NCBI GenBank assembly: GCA_022709105.1
Contig: JAKIXL010000114.1
Coordinates: 1 to 5,098, forward strand
Source of the DNA: Thermoplasmatota archaeon
GTDB lineage: Archaea; Thermoplasmatota; Thermoplasmata; Methanomassiliicoccales; Methanomassiliicoccaceae
Reading direction: 5' to 3'
Length of the DNA stretch: 5,098 bases
How positions within the stretch are numbered: the first letter of the stretch is position 1; each line of letters begins with the position of its first letter. The notes beneath the pieces are model-generated. The model had not been told where the DNA came from and did not search any database. It saw only the letters and a program-made list of their open reading frames with translations. Below are positions 1-5,098 of the stretch, piece by piece. Position numbers and translations under genes: made by a program.

Positions 1-33
1 GAGCCCCCACCAGACCCCCCGCCAGAACCGTGA
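1..33 (+). CDS. possible 3' end of a gene with a proline-rich tail (partial)
   Basis: In the first plus frame the window opens with EPPPDPPPEP and then a TGA stop at 31-33. The DNA is a 12-base tandem repeat coding for (E/D)PPP. The copies differ mainly at third codon positions of this frame (GAG/GAC/GAA and CCA/CCG), which is what selection on a protein would leave. This suggests the C-terminal tail of a gene that lies mostly left of the window; acidic-proline tails of this sort are usually flexible and exposed. Only ten residues are visible, so no function can be given. Read on the minus strand, the same bases could give a Gly/Ser linker or a hydrophobic stretch, so the strand is not certain. 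Confidence 0.35.
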   Translation, partial: EPPPDPPPEP

Positions 34-98
34 ATCTGCCCCAATATCGCTCTCCTGCCGTGGCCTTATCGGCCGGCCGGTGCCTCGAGGGCAGGGAC

Positions 99-399
99 CT
101 ATGTCATGGATTCCAAGGTCGTCTGCCGGATGTCAGCGCTCAGCTTTCTTGCCAGGCCCATGAACCCTTCGAACTCCTCTCTCCCCACCACTTCATGAAT
201 CCCCACGTCCCCCCATTGCCCGGCGGTCACAAAGCGCTGCGAGAACGTCCGCTCTTTCAACGGGCTAGCACCTAGCGTGCCTCTGCAGGTCGTCCTGGTC
301 CACTCCTCGAACAAACTCCAGGCATCCACGAACCCATCCTCCCCTTCCCCTCTTGACGTCCAACACGGACATTGAGAGGAGAACGCCTTCCGCGGTCAT
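99..399 (-). pseudogene. small gene broken by a one-base frameshift; possible ABM-like (dimeric alpha/beta barrel) protein
   Basis: An ATG at 399 follows the Shine-Dalgarno-like GAGGGATC (411-404) and opens a frame reading MTAEGVLLSMSVLDVKR. That frame then degenerates and stops at 265. A second frame without a good start of its own runs from about 347 to a TAG at 99 and has the G/C-rich third positions expected here. Dropping one G from the run at 347-350 joins them into a 99-residue protein. It has a beta-strand start, DVKREGEDGFVDAW, a helix, FVTAGQWGDVG, and then REEFEGFM. This order resembles the antibiotic biosynthesis monooxygenase (ABM) fold, which is about 100 residues long and often has a strand-W-strand and REEF-like helix. 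The ABM call is inference from pattern only. The frameshift could be a sequencing error in a G-run, a true pseudogene, or programmed. The gene starts 67 bp after the NYN gene and may be the last member of the same operon. Confidence 0.42.
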
Positions 400-403
400 C
401 TTA

Positions 404-411
404 GATCCCTC
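404..411 (-). promoter_or_regulatory. Shine-Dalgarno-like site for the frameshifted small gene
   Basis: On the minus strand GAGGGATC lies four bases before the ATG at 399. It resembles the complement of the archaeal 16S rRNA tail (GGAGGTGATC) with one base missing. It is the main reason for placing the start of the broken gene at 399 rather than at the GTG at 329, which has no such site. Confidence 0.4.
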
Positions 412-466
412 GAACCCTCTCTGGAGGCAGGACCATATGAGGTCTGTCGAGGCCGGAGCGCAGCGA

Positions 467-1231
467 TCACTTAACGGCCAGTTTCCTTTTCTCCCTTTTC
501 AGCCTTTCTTCCCAGTCCGGAGGCCGCTCGCGATATCCCCGGGCCCGCCAGTAGGCGATGTTGTTGGGGTTCTTCTGGTTTGAGCGCTCGTTCCGGTATT
601 CCATGAAAAGCTGGGTGCTCACCTGCTTTCCAGATTCGTCGGTCACCCTCAGTCCGGTGCACTTCCGGGGATCGACCCTCGCCTGCGCAGCTGGCTGCCC
701 TCTCATCAGTTTGCTCCCCCGGGCTAGCAACTGCAGGACATGGCAGCCGAACCCCATGGACTCGCACTTGGACACCAAGAACGCGGAGAGGGAATTTGCC
801 TCGCCGACGATCTCCGCCCGCTTCTCATGGTCGTGTATGTAGTCCAGCACAACGGTGATGTCCTTGTCCCCAGTGACCAGCATCATCACGTCAGGGCAGT
901 CGGGGTCATGGAGCCTATCGACCAGGGCGCAGTGCATGGAAGGGTCGGTCAGGCTCTTGCCGAAGGAGAAGGCCCCGGTCCTGCTATCCACCCGTTTGAA
1001 GGATTTGCTCTCCTGGAAATAGAAGCCGTTCAACTCATAGTCCTCGCGGGTCTTCTGCGACCTCCACATCGTGGCCTCGTCCAGGAAGACCTTCGCCTCG
1101 ATGACCTCGCCAATGGTCTGGGCATGTTCCATTAGAAGGCTCCCTATACGTTCAAGGATGGCGAGGTCGCCCGATGTATAGAGTCCCCGTTCCATGTTAG
1201 GTCCGTCCACGTAGATGCCTACCGTGGTCAC
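467..1231 (-). CDS. NYN/PIN-like domain protein, putative ribonuclease
   Basis: This 254-residue protein looks like a NYN-domain (PIN-superfamily, LabA-like) protein, a family of metal-dependent ribonucleases acting in the cytoplasm on RNA. The first strand carries the hallmark VGIYVDGPNM, with D9 and N12. A helix with D96 and D105 follows, then the second acidic motif LVTGDKD with D122 and D124 after a hydrophobic strand. The pattern RAEIVGEANSLSAFLVSKC (139-156) fits the closing strand and helix. Residues from about 170 on form a separate basic tail (EERLKREKRKLAVK at the end), which could bind RNA. The start is a GTG that overlaps the upstream gene's stop (GTGA), with GGAGG eleven bases before it. 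Beginning elsewhere would add or remove residues next to the conserved first strand. Nuclease activity is inferred from the family; the RNA target is unknown. Coupling to the 514-residue protein suggests they work together. Confidence 0.85.
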   Translation of the reverse strand: MTTVGIYVDGPNMERGLYTSGDLAILERIGSLLMEHAQTIGEVIEAKVFLDEATMWRSQKTREDYELNGFYFQESKSFKRVDSRTGAFSFGKSLTDPSMHCALVDRLHDPDCPDVMMLVTGDKDITVVLDYIHDHEKRAEIVGEANSLSAFLVSKCESMGFGCHVLQLLARGSKLMRGQPAAQARVDPRKCTGLRVTDESGKQVSTQLFMEYRNERSNQKNPNNIAYWRARGYRERPPDWEERLKREKRKLAVK

Positions 1232-2772
1232 CGGGGCCCATCCCTCCTGTCGTTCAAGGCCAAGAGGACCATCTCTTCCAGGTCATCAGGCCCAATGGCA
1301 GCGTTGAGGAGCGCAAGGAGGATTCGGGGGATGGTGAAGGTGACCTTCTGCCTTCCTGTGAGCACCTGCACCAGCTGTTCGCCCAGGGCATAGCTGTATC
1401 TGGCCAGCGACTCATAGTAGTCCAGAACGGTTATCTTGGCCACGATCTCCCGGGCCAGGTCGTCGGTGAGCTCCTCGCGCTCCGCTTTGGCCATTAGAGC
1501 ATGGACCTCGGCATCAAGAAGATCGAGGTCCGGTTGTGGGAAGCGGGGAGGGTCGCGGTACACCTGTCTGGACAGTCCAAGGAGCCTCGAGGCGAAGGCC
1601 AGGCCTACTCCGCTCAGGTTAGCCTCCAGTACCGGCACGTCATCGATGATGAATCGGCCGACGTCGGGGTCCAGTCGGATATCGAAGCCTATAATGGAGA
1701 AGTCCTGGTCACCGCAAAAGGGGTCCTGGAGGTTCACCGGGAAGCGCACCTCCGACCTTATCCCGGTCAACCGCATCAGCGTGTTGCGGAAGGCCGAGAG
1801 GCCCTCTGGGCTCATAGGTCGGGGCACGGTGGCGGCCGCTCCGGCGGCCAAAGGGTCCTCAACCAGCATGGAATCTATGCTAAGGGCCTCCTGCAGTACG
1901 ATCTCATCGGCGGCGGTCGCTCCGTGGACCTCGACACGGCAGCCCTTAATGTTGGGGGCGCGCTTCTCACTGATAAGGAACTCCGCCATGTCATAGTAAT
2001 CGGGGTTTTCCGTCCTCATCAGGCCGAAGGACCTGGAGGTGCGGTACAGGCCGATGGTGATGCTCTTCGTGGCGGGGGAGATCTCGAGATGAAACACGCC
2101 CTGCTCCGGCGATACAACCTCCCAATAGTTCTCGATGACCTCGGGAGGATGGTAGAACTCGTTCATCCCATGGACGTTGTTCAATCGGAACAGGTTCTTC
2201 AAGAAGTACCTCGAGAACTTCATCAGCTCCCCGGGCAGGTCGTTCCTGCCAAGCCTGATCCGCAGGACGGGCGGCGAGGGGATGCCCTCGAACGATCCCG
2301 CCAGATCATCAGCTTCCACCTCGTCCTGGCCTATCCGTTTGCTTTTCCAATCTTCCAGTGAGAGCTGCAGAAGCTCCCTCTTCTCCTCGTCGATGTCCTC
2401 GGCCAGGTCCTCGAGGAGATCGGATATCAGGGGCGCCAGGAGGCGGCGCATCAGATCGTCTCGGCTTTCGCCGGTTCTTGACATGACCTCCAACATTCGG
2501 AACATGGTCGAGGTACGCAGGGCCACGCTCCTTGAGGCCATCTGGGAGAAGCTGTTGCGGAAGACCGCCTCGCCGTTGAACTCCAGCGCCTTCAGCAAAT
2601 GGGAAACGTCTCCGGGGCTCCCGCCATGCCTCCCCTCTTCGATGAGGCCCATTATCCTCTTTCTCGACAGGAGGCGTATGGAATCACCGCATGATACCGG
2701 GTACAGGCCCTGCAGCGAGGCCAGGATGTCGGCGTCGGCGGCCCGCTGGATTGAAACCTCGCGAAAGGACAT
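1228..2772 (-). CDS. conserved-looking hypothetical protein, 514 residues, coupled to the NYN gene
   Basis: I do not recognise the family. The protein has no evident signal peptide, membrane segment, Walker motif or cysteine cluster, so it is probably soluble and cytoplasmic. Residues 1-110 look helical. Residues 108-160 are a strongly charged helical stretch rich in E, D and K, with LLEDLAEDIDEEKRELLQ as its core. A proline break (164-168) leads to a mixed alpha/beta middle (about 168-380) with strands such as GVFHLEISPATKSITIGLY and FSIIGFDIRL. An Ala/Pro-rich linker lies near 308-322. The C-terminal 100 residues are again helical (DYYESLARYSYALGEQ, then IPRILLALLN). The codon use is strong in this frame and the frame is unbroken. 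The ATG at 2772 has little Shine-Dalgarno sequence (AAGG one base away) but a TATA-like box about 26 bases upstream, which fits a leaderless transcript. Its TGA overlaps the NYN start by four bases, so the two products are probably made in linked amounts. Confidence 0.85.
   Translation of the reverse strand: MSFREVSIQRAADADILASLQGLYPVSCGDSIRLLSRKRIMGLIEEGRHGGSPGDVSHLLKALEFNGEAVFRNSFSQMASRSVALRTSTMFRMLEVMSRTGESRDDLMRRLLAPLISDLLEDLAEDIDEEKRELLQLSLEDWKSKRIGQDEVEADDLAGSFEGIPSPPVLRIRLGRNDLPGELMKFSRYFLKNLFRLNNVHGMNEFYHPPEVIENYWEVVSPEQGVFHLEISPATKSITIGLYRTSRSFGLMRTENPDYYDMAEFLISEKRAPNIKGCRVEVHGATAADEIVLQEALSIDSMLVEDPLAAGAAATVPRPMSPEGLSAFRNTLMRLTGIRSEVRFPVNLQDPFCGDQDFSIIGFDIRLDPDVGRFIIDDVPVLEANLSGVGLAFASRLLGLSRQVYRDPPRFPQPDLDLLDAEVHALMAKAEREELTDDLAREIVAKITVLDYYESLARYSYALGEQLVQVLTGRQKVTFTIPRILLALLNAAIGPDDLEEMVLLALNDRRDGPR
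1243..1247 (-). promoter_or_regulatory. ribosome binding site for the NYN gene
   Basis: GGAGG on the minus strand lies inside the last codons of the 514-residue gene, eleven bases before the GTG start at 1231. It is a full match to the core of the anti-Shine-Dalgarno sequence. It supports the GTG start and allows initiation or re-initiation at the GTGA overlap. An ATG at 1241-1239 is closer but out of frame with the NYN domain. Confidence 0.6.
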
Positions 2773-2793
2773 GCCTTAGATAAGGGGCTTGGG

Positions 2794-2808
2794 CAATAAG
2801 CTGTTTTC
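2794..2808 (-). promoter_or_regulatory. possible BRE/TATA promoter for the 514-residue gene
   Basis: On the minus strand GAAAACAG is followed by CTTATTG, centred about 26 bases before the ATG at 2772. That is the spacing expected for a leaderless archaeal transcript beginning at or next to the start codon. The gap to the Rieske stop is only 39 bp, so the gene may also be reached by read-through from the Rieske promoter. The box is a weak match and is offered as a candidate. Confidence 0.3.
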
Positions 2809-2811
2809 GTG

Positions 2812-3129
2812 CTATATGTCCACAATGATGCGGTCCTTGTCCACGGTGACAGGATAGGAGCGGAGGTCAAAGGCATGTCCCTCGGCATCAACAGGGCGGC
2901 GCACGAGCTTGCCGTCGCGTACATCGTAGCGGGCGAAATGCCTTGGGCACTCGACCATGAAGCCGTCCAGTCGTCCGCGGGACAGGTCGGCGAAGCCATG
3001 AGAGCATATTCCGTCCATCGCGAAGAAGGCACCATCGACATTGGCCACTAGCAGCGTCCGCCCCAGGACGTCCACAGTGGTCATCTTGCCAGGCGGAAGT
3101 TCGGAGGTCAAGCGGACAATCATCTTCAT
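2812..3129 (-). CDS. Rieske [2Fe-2S] ferredoxin, TodB/BphF-like
   Basis: This 105-residue protein is a stand-alone Rieske ferredoxin, a soluble one-electron carrier. The cluster ligands are visible as C42-S-H44 and C61-P-R-H64, the C-X-H / C-X2-H pattern that binds one [2Fe-2S] centre. Around them LPPGKM, VANVDGAFFAMDG, CSHGFADLSRGRLDG and RYDVRDGK follow the order seen in ferredoxins of toluene and biphenyl dioxygenases (TodB, BphF). F65 after the second ligand His is unusual for Rieske proteins in general but is also found in TodB. The length is normal for the class. The start may be the ATG at 3129 or the one two codons later at 3123; GTGAT at 3137-3133 is better spaced for the latter. No oxygenase or ferredoxin reductase is beside it, so the partner is unknown. 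It is probably the first gene of the leftward block and is divergent from the amidohydrolase. Confidence 0.92.
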   Translation of the reverse strand: MKMIVRLTSELPPGKMTTVDVLGRTLLVANVDGAFFAMDGICSHGFADLSRGRLDGFMVECPRHFARYDVRDGKLVRRPVDAEGHAFDLRSYPVTVDKDRIIVDI

Positions 3130-3159
3130 TGCATCACATGAAACGCTATCGAGGCCGAG

Positions 3160-3170
3160 GATAATTAATC
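3160..3170. promoter_or_regulatory. shared AT-rich core of a divergent promoter region
   Basis: GATAATTAATC stands out in GC-rich surroundings and is nearly palindromic (its complement reads GATTAATTATC). On the minus strand it is about 32 bases before the Rieske ATG at 3129, giving a leader of around ten bases. On the plus strand it is about 50 bases before the amidohydrolase ATG at 3221, giving a leader of around 25-30 bases. One TATA-like core may therefore serve both genes, which would tie their expression together. This is inferred from position and composition only. Confidence 0.4.
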
Positions 3171-3220
3171 AAGCGGTATGGCTAGACACCGTTAAATGGT
3201 CGACGGTGAATGCACAGGCG

Positions 3221-4111
3221 ATGATAATCGACAGCCATGTTCACATATGGATGAGGGAGCACCTCCCCGATTCCATGGTGCGGGCCTATCTGGAACCGCT
3301 GAACGCCCTCAAGGACCTCTTCGACTGGGAGGTCGACGCCGAGGAAGTATGGCCTGAATATGGCGTGGACGTCAACAAGGTGCTGGAGATGATGTCCGCC
3401 GGCAAAGTGGACCGAGCGGTGGTGCTGCCCATCGATTACAACCTCGTGGACCAGGCAAGGGTGGACATCGAACAGTACAATATTTGGGCCTTCGAGGGCG
3501 CGGCCCCTTACCGAGACCGCATCATTCCGTTCGTGGGCATCGATCCTCAGCGAGGGGACCGGGCCATCAGCATCATGGAGAAGTTTGTGAAGAAGTACGA
3601 TGCTCCCGGGATCAAGGTATATCCAGCCACCGGTTGGTACCCCAACGAGGAACGGGTTCAGAGGTTCTGGGAGCATGCCGATGACCTAGGGCTCGTGGTG
3701 ATCACCCATGGCGGCGCGGCCTGGGGACCTTTGGACGAGAAATACACCAGGCCATCGTTCTACGATGAGGTACTGCACCGCTATCCAGACCTCCGGGTGG
3801 TCATTGCCCATATCGGCGGGAAGTATCGTTCTGAGACCTATGAGCTATGTGCTAAGCATTCGAACTGCTTCACGGACATCTCCGCCCTCCAGGGATGGCT
3901 GCCCTCCGATCCCGACACCTGCATGTCCCGGCTCAAGGAGGTGGCGGAGAAGGTTCCCGACCGCGCCTCCTTCGGGACCGATTTCCCGCTGTTCGACCTA
4001 TCCTACCCATCGGAGATGTGGCTGAACTTTGTCAGGGATCGGCCGTGGGCTGACGAAGATACCAAGGCCAAGGTGCTGGGTGGGAACATGCGGCGACTGC
4101 TCGGGCTGTGA
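3221..4111 (+). CDS. amidohydrolase-2 family metal-dependent TIM-barrel hydrolase or decarboxylase
   Basis: This 296-residue protein belongs to the amidohydrolase-2 group (COG2159), which includes ACMSD, gamma-resorcylate decarboxylase and related hydrolases and hydratases that act on carboxylated or cyclic small molecules. The first strand has the metal motif D4-S-H6-V-H8. GIKVYP follows with K132, then H163 in VVITHGG, H197 in VVIAHIGGK and D254 in SFGTDFPLFD. By analogy with ACMSD, H6, H8, H163 and D254 bind one metal (usually zinc) and H197 is catalytic. No signal peptide is seen, so it is cytoplasmic. The ATG at 3221 is chosen because the family normally begins right at this strand, and GGTGA at 3205-3209 is a plausible ribosome site. 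An upstream in-frame GTG at 3206 is possible. Any longer version would cross the promoter and run antisense to the Rieske gene. The substrate cannot be told from sequence alone. Confidence 0.9.
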   Translation: MIIDSHVHIWMREHLPDSMVRAYLEPLNALKDLFDWEVDAEEVWPEYGVDVNKVLEMMSAGKVDRAVVLPIDYNLVDQARVDIEQYNIWAFEGAAPYRDRIIPFVGIDPQRGDRAISIMEKFVKKYDAPGIKVYPATGWYPNEERVQRFWEHADDLGLVVITHGGAAWGPLDEKYTRPSFYDEVLHRYPDLRVVIAHIGGKYRSETYELCAKHSNCFTDISALQGWLPSDPDTCMSRLKEVAEKVPDRASFGTDFPLFDLSYPSEMWLNFVRDRPWADEDTKAKVLGGNMRRLLGL

Positions 4112-4130
4112 CCTCCCCCGCTTCGCACAA

Positions 4131-4694
4131 TCACGATATGGGGCGGCCCCAGGCATCCAGGAAGAAATCGTGCCCGATCGGTCGCCTCTCCGGTCGCAGC
4201 AATTGCTGTACCTTCTGCCTGTCCGATAGGAGGCTGTCGTCCTCGCCGGGGTAACCACAGATGATGAACGCGATGACCACATAGTCGTTCGGTATGCCTA
4301 AAACTACTCTGGCCATGACCGGATCGTACCCCGCGATGGGATGCGCGGTCAGCCCCAACTCGGTGGCCTGGAGGAGCATCTGGCCGACGGCCATGCCGCA
4401 ACCGAACAGATAGTAGTCGCGGCCTTCGTTCAGCCGGCAATCATCTGACGGCTTGGCGGCAAGGACCATTATCAGCGGCGCCGCGGTAGCCCAGACATTG
4501 CCCCGGTTCAGGCACTCCTTCACCTTGCTCAGGACGCTCCCTGAGCAGACCACCAGCCTCCAGGGTTGGTTATTATTGCAGCTCGGCGCCAATCGCATGG
4601 CCTCGATCATGGCACGGACCTTCTCCTCCTCCACTGGCCGGGGGTCGAACGTCCGCAAGGCCCTCCGGTGCTGAACAGCGTCGCTCACATCCAT
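4131..4694 (-). CDS. nitroreductase-family flavoprotein (FMN-dependent NAD(P)H oxidoreductase)
   Basis: This 187-residue protein is a nitroreductase-family enzyme, usually a homodimer that binds FMN and passes electrons from NAD(P)H to nitro compounds, quinones or flavin. The N-terminal HRRALRTFDPRPV (9-21) supplies the arginines that hold the FMN phosphate (R10, R11, R14). LAPSCNNNQPWRLVV (35-49) is the classic flavin motif with S38, N40, Q43, P44 and W45. GLTAHPIAGYDP (114-125) and a strand ending in CGYPG (146-150) match the rest of the fold. The length is normal for the compact archaeal and clostridial forms. The ATG at 4694 is the earliest start and leaves the usual eight residues before the RR motif. 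The gene converges on the amidohydrolase with 19 bp between stops and is divergent from eL41. Members of this family vary widely in substrate, so the physiological role is open. Confidence 0.92.
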   Translation of the reverse strand: MDVSDAVQHRRALRTFDPRPVEEEKVRAMIEAMRLAPSCNNNQPWRLVVCSGSVLSKVKECLNRGNVWATAAPLIMVLAAKPSDDCRLNEGRDYYLFGCGMAVGQMLLQATELGLTAHPIAGYDPVMARVVLGIPNDYVVIAFIICGYPGEDDSLLSDRQKVQQLLRPERRPIGHDFFLDAWGRPIS

Positions 4695-4729
4695 ATGATC
4701 TTCGGGCTGGAAAGGCCGTTCAAGCCAAT

Positions 4730-4741
4730 ATCATTATTTGT
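4730..4741 (-). promoter_or_regulatory. possible TATA region for the nitroreductase gene
   Basis: The minus strand reads AAATAATGATAT here, an AT-rich block in GC-rich DNA, about 36-47 bases before the ATG at 4694. With the usual archaeal spacing, transcription would begin near 4706 and give a leader of about 12 bases. No strong Shine-Dalgarno sequence is seen in that leader. Confidence 0.35.
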
Positions 4742-4806
4742 TGCGGCCAGGGCGATGGCGGGGGCCCAGGCCAAATTCGGTCCGCGTGTGTGCTCATGGC
4801 AGTGGG

Positions 4807-4820
4807 CCAAACCTTTTATT
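4807..4820 (+). promoter_or_regulatory. distal BRE/TATA-like promoter upstream of eL41 (P1)
   Basis: CCAAACCTTTTATT has the layout of an archaeal BRE followed by a TATA-like box. It shares CCAAACCTT with a second copy exactly 110 bp downstream (4917-4930). A transcript from it would begin near 4843 and carry a leader of about 130 bases before eL41, including the hairpin at 4859-4896. Confidence 0.4.
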
Positions 4821-4858
4821 GCAAAAGCCCTATCTGCCATGGAAGCAAGTCAGTGGTC

Positions 4859-4896
4859 TCGGGTTCGAAACCTTCTGGAGAAGGCGAAATTCCCGA
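4859..4896 (+). other. strong RNA hairpin in the eL41 upstream region
   Basis: Three stem segments pair in order. TCGGG (4859-4863) pairs with CCCGA (4892-4896), TTCG (4864-4867) with CGAA (4885-4888), and CCTTC (4871-4875) with GAAGG (4880-4884) around the loop TGGA. Only AAA on one side and ATT on the other are left out, so 28 of 38 bases are paired. No oligo-T follows, so it does not look like a terminator. It may be a leader structure for eL41 or part of a small RNA made from the promoter at 4807. Which strand is expressed is not shown. Confidence 0.45.
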
Positions 4897-4916
4897 CGAG
4901 CCCGCCATTTCCCAAT

Positions 4917-4930
4917 CCAAACCTTCATAT
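4917..4930 (+). promoter_or_regulatory. proximal BRE/TATA-like promoter of eL41 (P2)
   Basis: CCAAACCTTCATAT repeats the promoter-like element seen at 4807. Its TATA part is centred about 48 bases before the eL41 ATG. Transcription would begin near 4953 and leave a leader of roughly 20 bases that contains GAGGAG (4964-4969), five bases before the start codon. It is the more likely direct promoter of eL41. Confidence 0.5.
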
Positions 4931-4974
4931 GGGCCCGATGATTCAGGGCAAGAATATAGCACTGAGGAGTACTG

Positions 4975-5082
4975 ATGAAGAGAAGCTCACGCGCTTGGAA
5001 GAAGCGAGGCAATCAAAGATGGAAGTGGCGCAAGAAGAAGATGAGGCGCCGCAAGCGCGCGCAGAAGATGCGCAAGGTATAA
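4975..5082 (+). CDS. rpl41e: large-subunit ribosomal protein eL41 (L41e)
   Basis: This 35-residue protein has 10 lysines and 10 arginines and no acidic residue. The second half, RWKWRKKKMRRRKRAQKM (15-32), lines up with the eukaryotic eL41 pattern of K-W-R-K-K-R-M-R-R-L-K-R. The first 14 residues, starting KRSSRAWKKRG, are an N-terminal extension relative to the 25-residue eukaryotic form; archaeal versions with a similar basic extension are known. eL41 is the smallest ribosomal protein, a single helix that sits between the subunits and contacts rRNA of both. The ATG at 4975 is preceded by GAGGAG (4964-4969) with a five-base gap and ends at TAA (5080-5082). Genes this short are often missed by gene callers. 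It appears to be a single-gene unit here, divergent from the nitroreductase, with two promoter-like elements upstream. Confidence 0.88.
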   Translation: MKRSSRAWKKRGNQRWKWRKKKMRRRKRAQKMRKV

Positions 5083-5098
5083 TGCTGAACAGTGGGGG

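Noticed and set aside
70..80. CGGCCGGCCGG palindrome in the gap at 34-98, considered as a terminator.
   Set aside because: No oligo-T run follows on either strand, and such GC palindromes arise easily in this composition. Nothing else was seen in the gap.
1..98. Minus-strand reading with a hydrophobic stretch (RYWGRFTVLAGGLVGA) running off the left edge.
   Set aside because: It has no usable start codon after its upstream stop, and third-position variation in the 12-base repeat favours the plus-strand reading. More sequence to the left would settle it.
740..1135. Plus-strand open frame of 131 codons opposite the NYN gene.
   Set aside because: The opposite strand encodes clear NYN motifs, and the plus-strand product has no recognisable feature or ribosome site.
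1501..2361. Long plus-strand open frame of 286 codons antisense to the 514-residue gene, with others at 1436-1996 and 2177-2779.
   Set aside because: GC-rich DNA gives long chance frames opposite real genes. The minus-strand frame covers all of them without a break, has gene-like codon use and connects by overlap to a recognised gene. The antisense products show no known motif.
3041..3220. N-terminal extension of the amidohydrolase reaching back to 3041.
   Set aside because: It would run antisense through the Rieske gene and across the divergent promoter, and family members begin right at the DSHVH strand, so the start at 3221 is preferred.
4855..4880. tRNA T-arm-like string GGGTTCGAAACC.
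   Set aside because: The five-base stems on either side of the TTCGAAA loop do not pair, and no acceptor, D or anticodon arms can be placed on either strand. The bases are better explained by the hairpin at 4859-4896.

Overview
The window most likely comes from an archaeon. The strongest evidence is a 35-residue gene at the right end (4975-5082, +) that matches the ribosomal protein eL41, which occurs in archaea and eukaryotes but not in bacteria. AT-rich boxes 25-40 bases upstream of several starts also look like archaeal BRE/TATA promoters. The GC-rich, G/C-ending codon use together with this gene mix is compatible with a Thermoplasmata / Methanomassiliicoccales-type euryarchaeote, but that placement is inference.

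Layout from left to right. Positions 1-33 may be the end of a plus-strand gene with an (E/D)PPP repeat tail. A minus-strand block then runs leftwards from about 3129. In transcription order it holds a Rieske [2Fe-2S] ferredoxin (2812-3129), a 514-residue protein of unknown family (1228-2772), a NYN/PIN-like nuclease-fold protein (467-1231) and a small gene (99-399) that looks frameshifted and may be an ABM-type monooxygenase-fold protein. The 514-residue gene and the NYN gene overlap by four bases (GTGA), so they are probably translated as a coupled pair. The Rieske gene faces an amidohydrolase-2 family TIM-barrel metalloenzyme (3221-4111, +) across a 91-bp divergent promoter region with one AT-rich core. 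The amidohydrolase converges, with only 19 bp between stops, on a nitroreductase-family flavoprotein (4131-4694, -). The 280 bp between the nitroreductase and eL41 hold two promoter-like copies of CCAAACCTT exactly 110 bp apart and a strong RNA hairpin between them.

The Rieske ferredoxin, nitroreductase, amidohydrolase and possible ABM protein suggest small-molecule redox or ring chemistry, but no oxygenase or reductase partner is present and the link is speculative. The points most worth following are the unknown-protein/NYN pair, the easily missed eL41 gene with its structured double-promoter leader, and the frameshifted small gene. No tRNA, rRNA, CRISPR array, insertion sequence or clear oligo-T terminator was seen.
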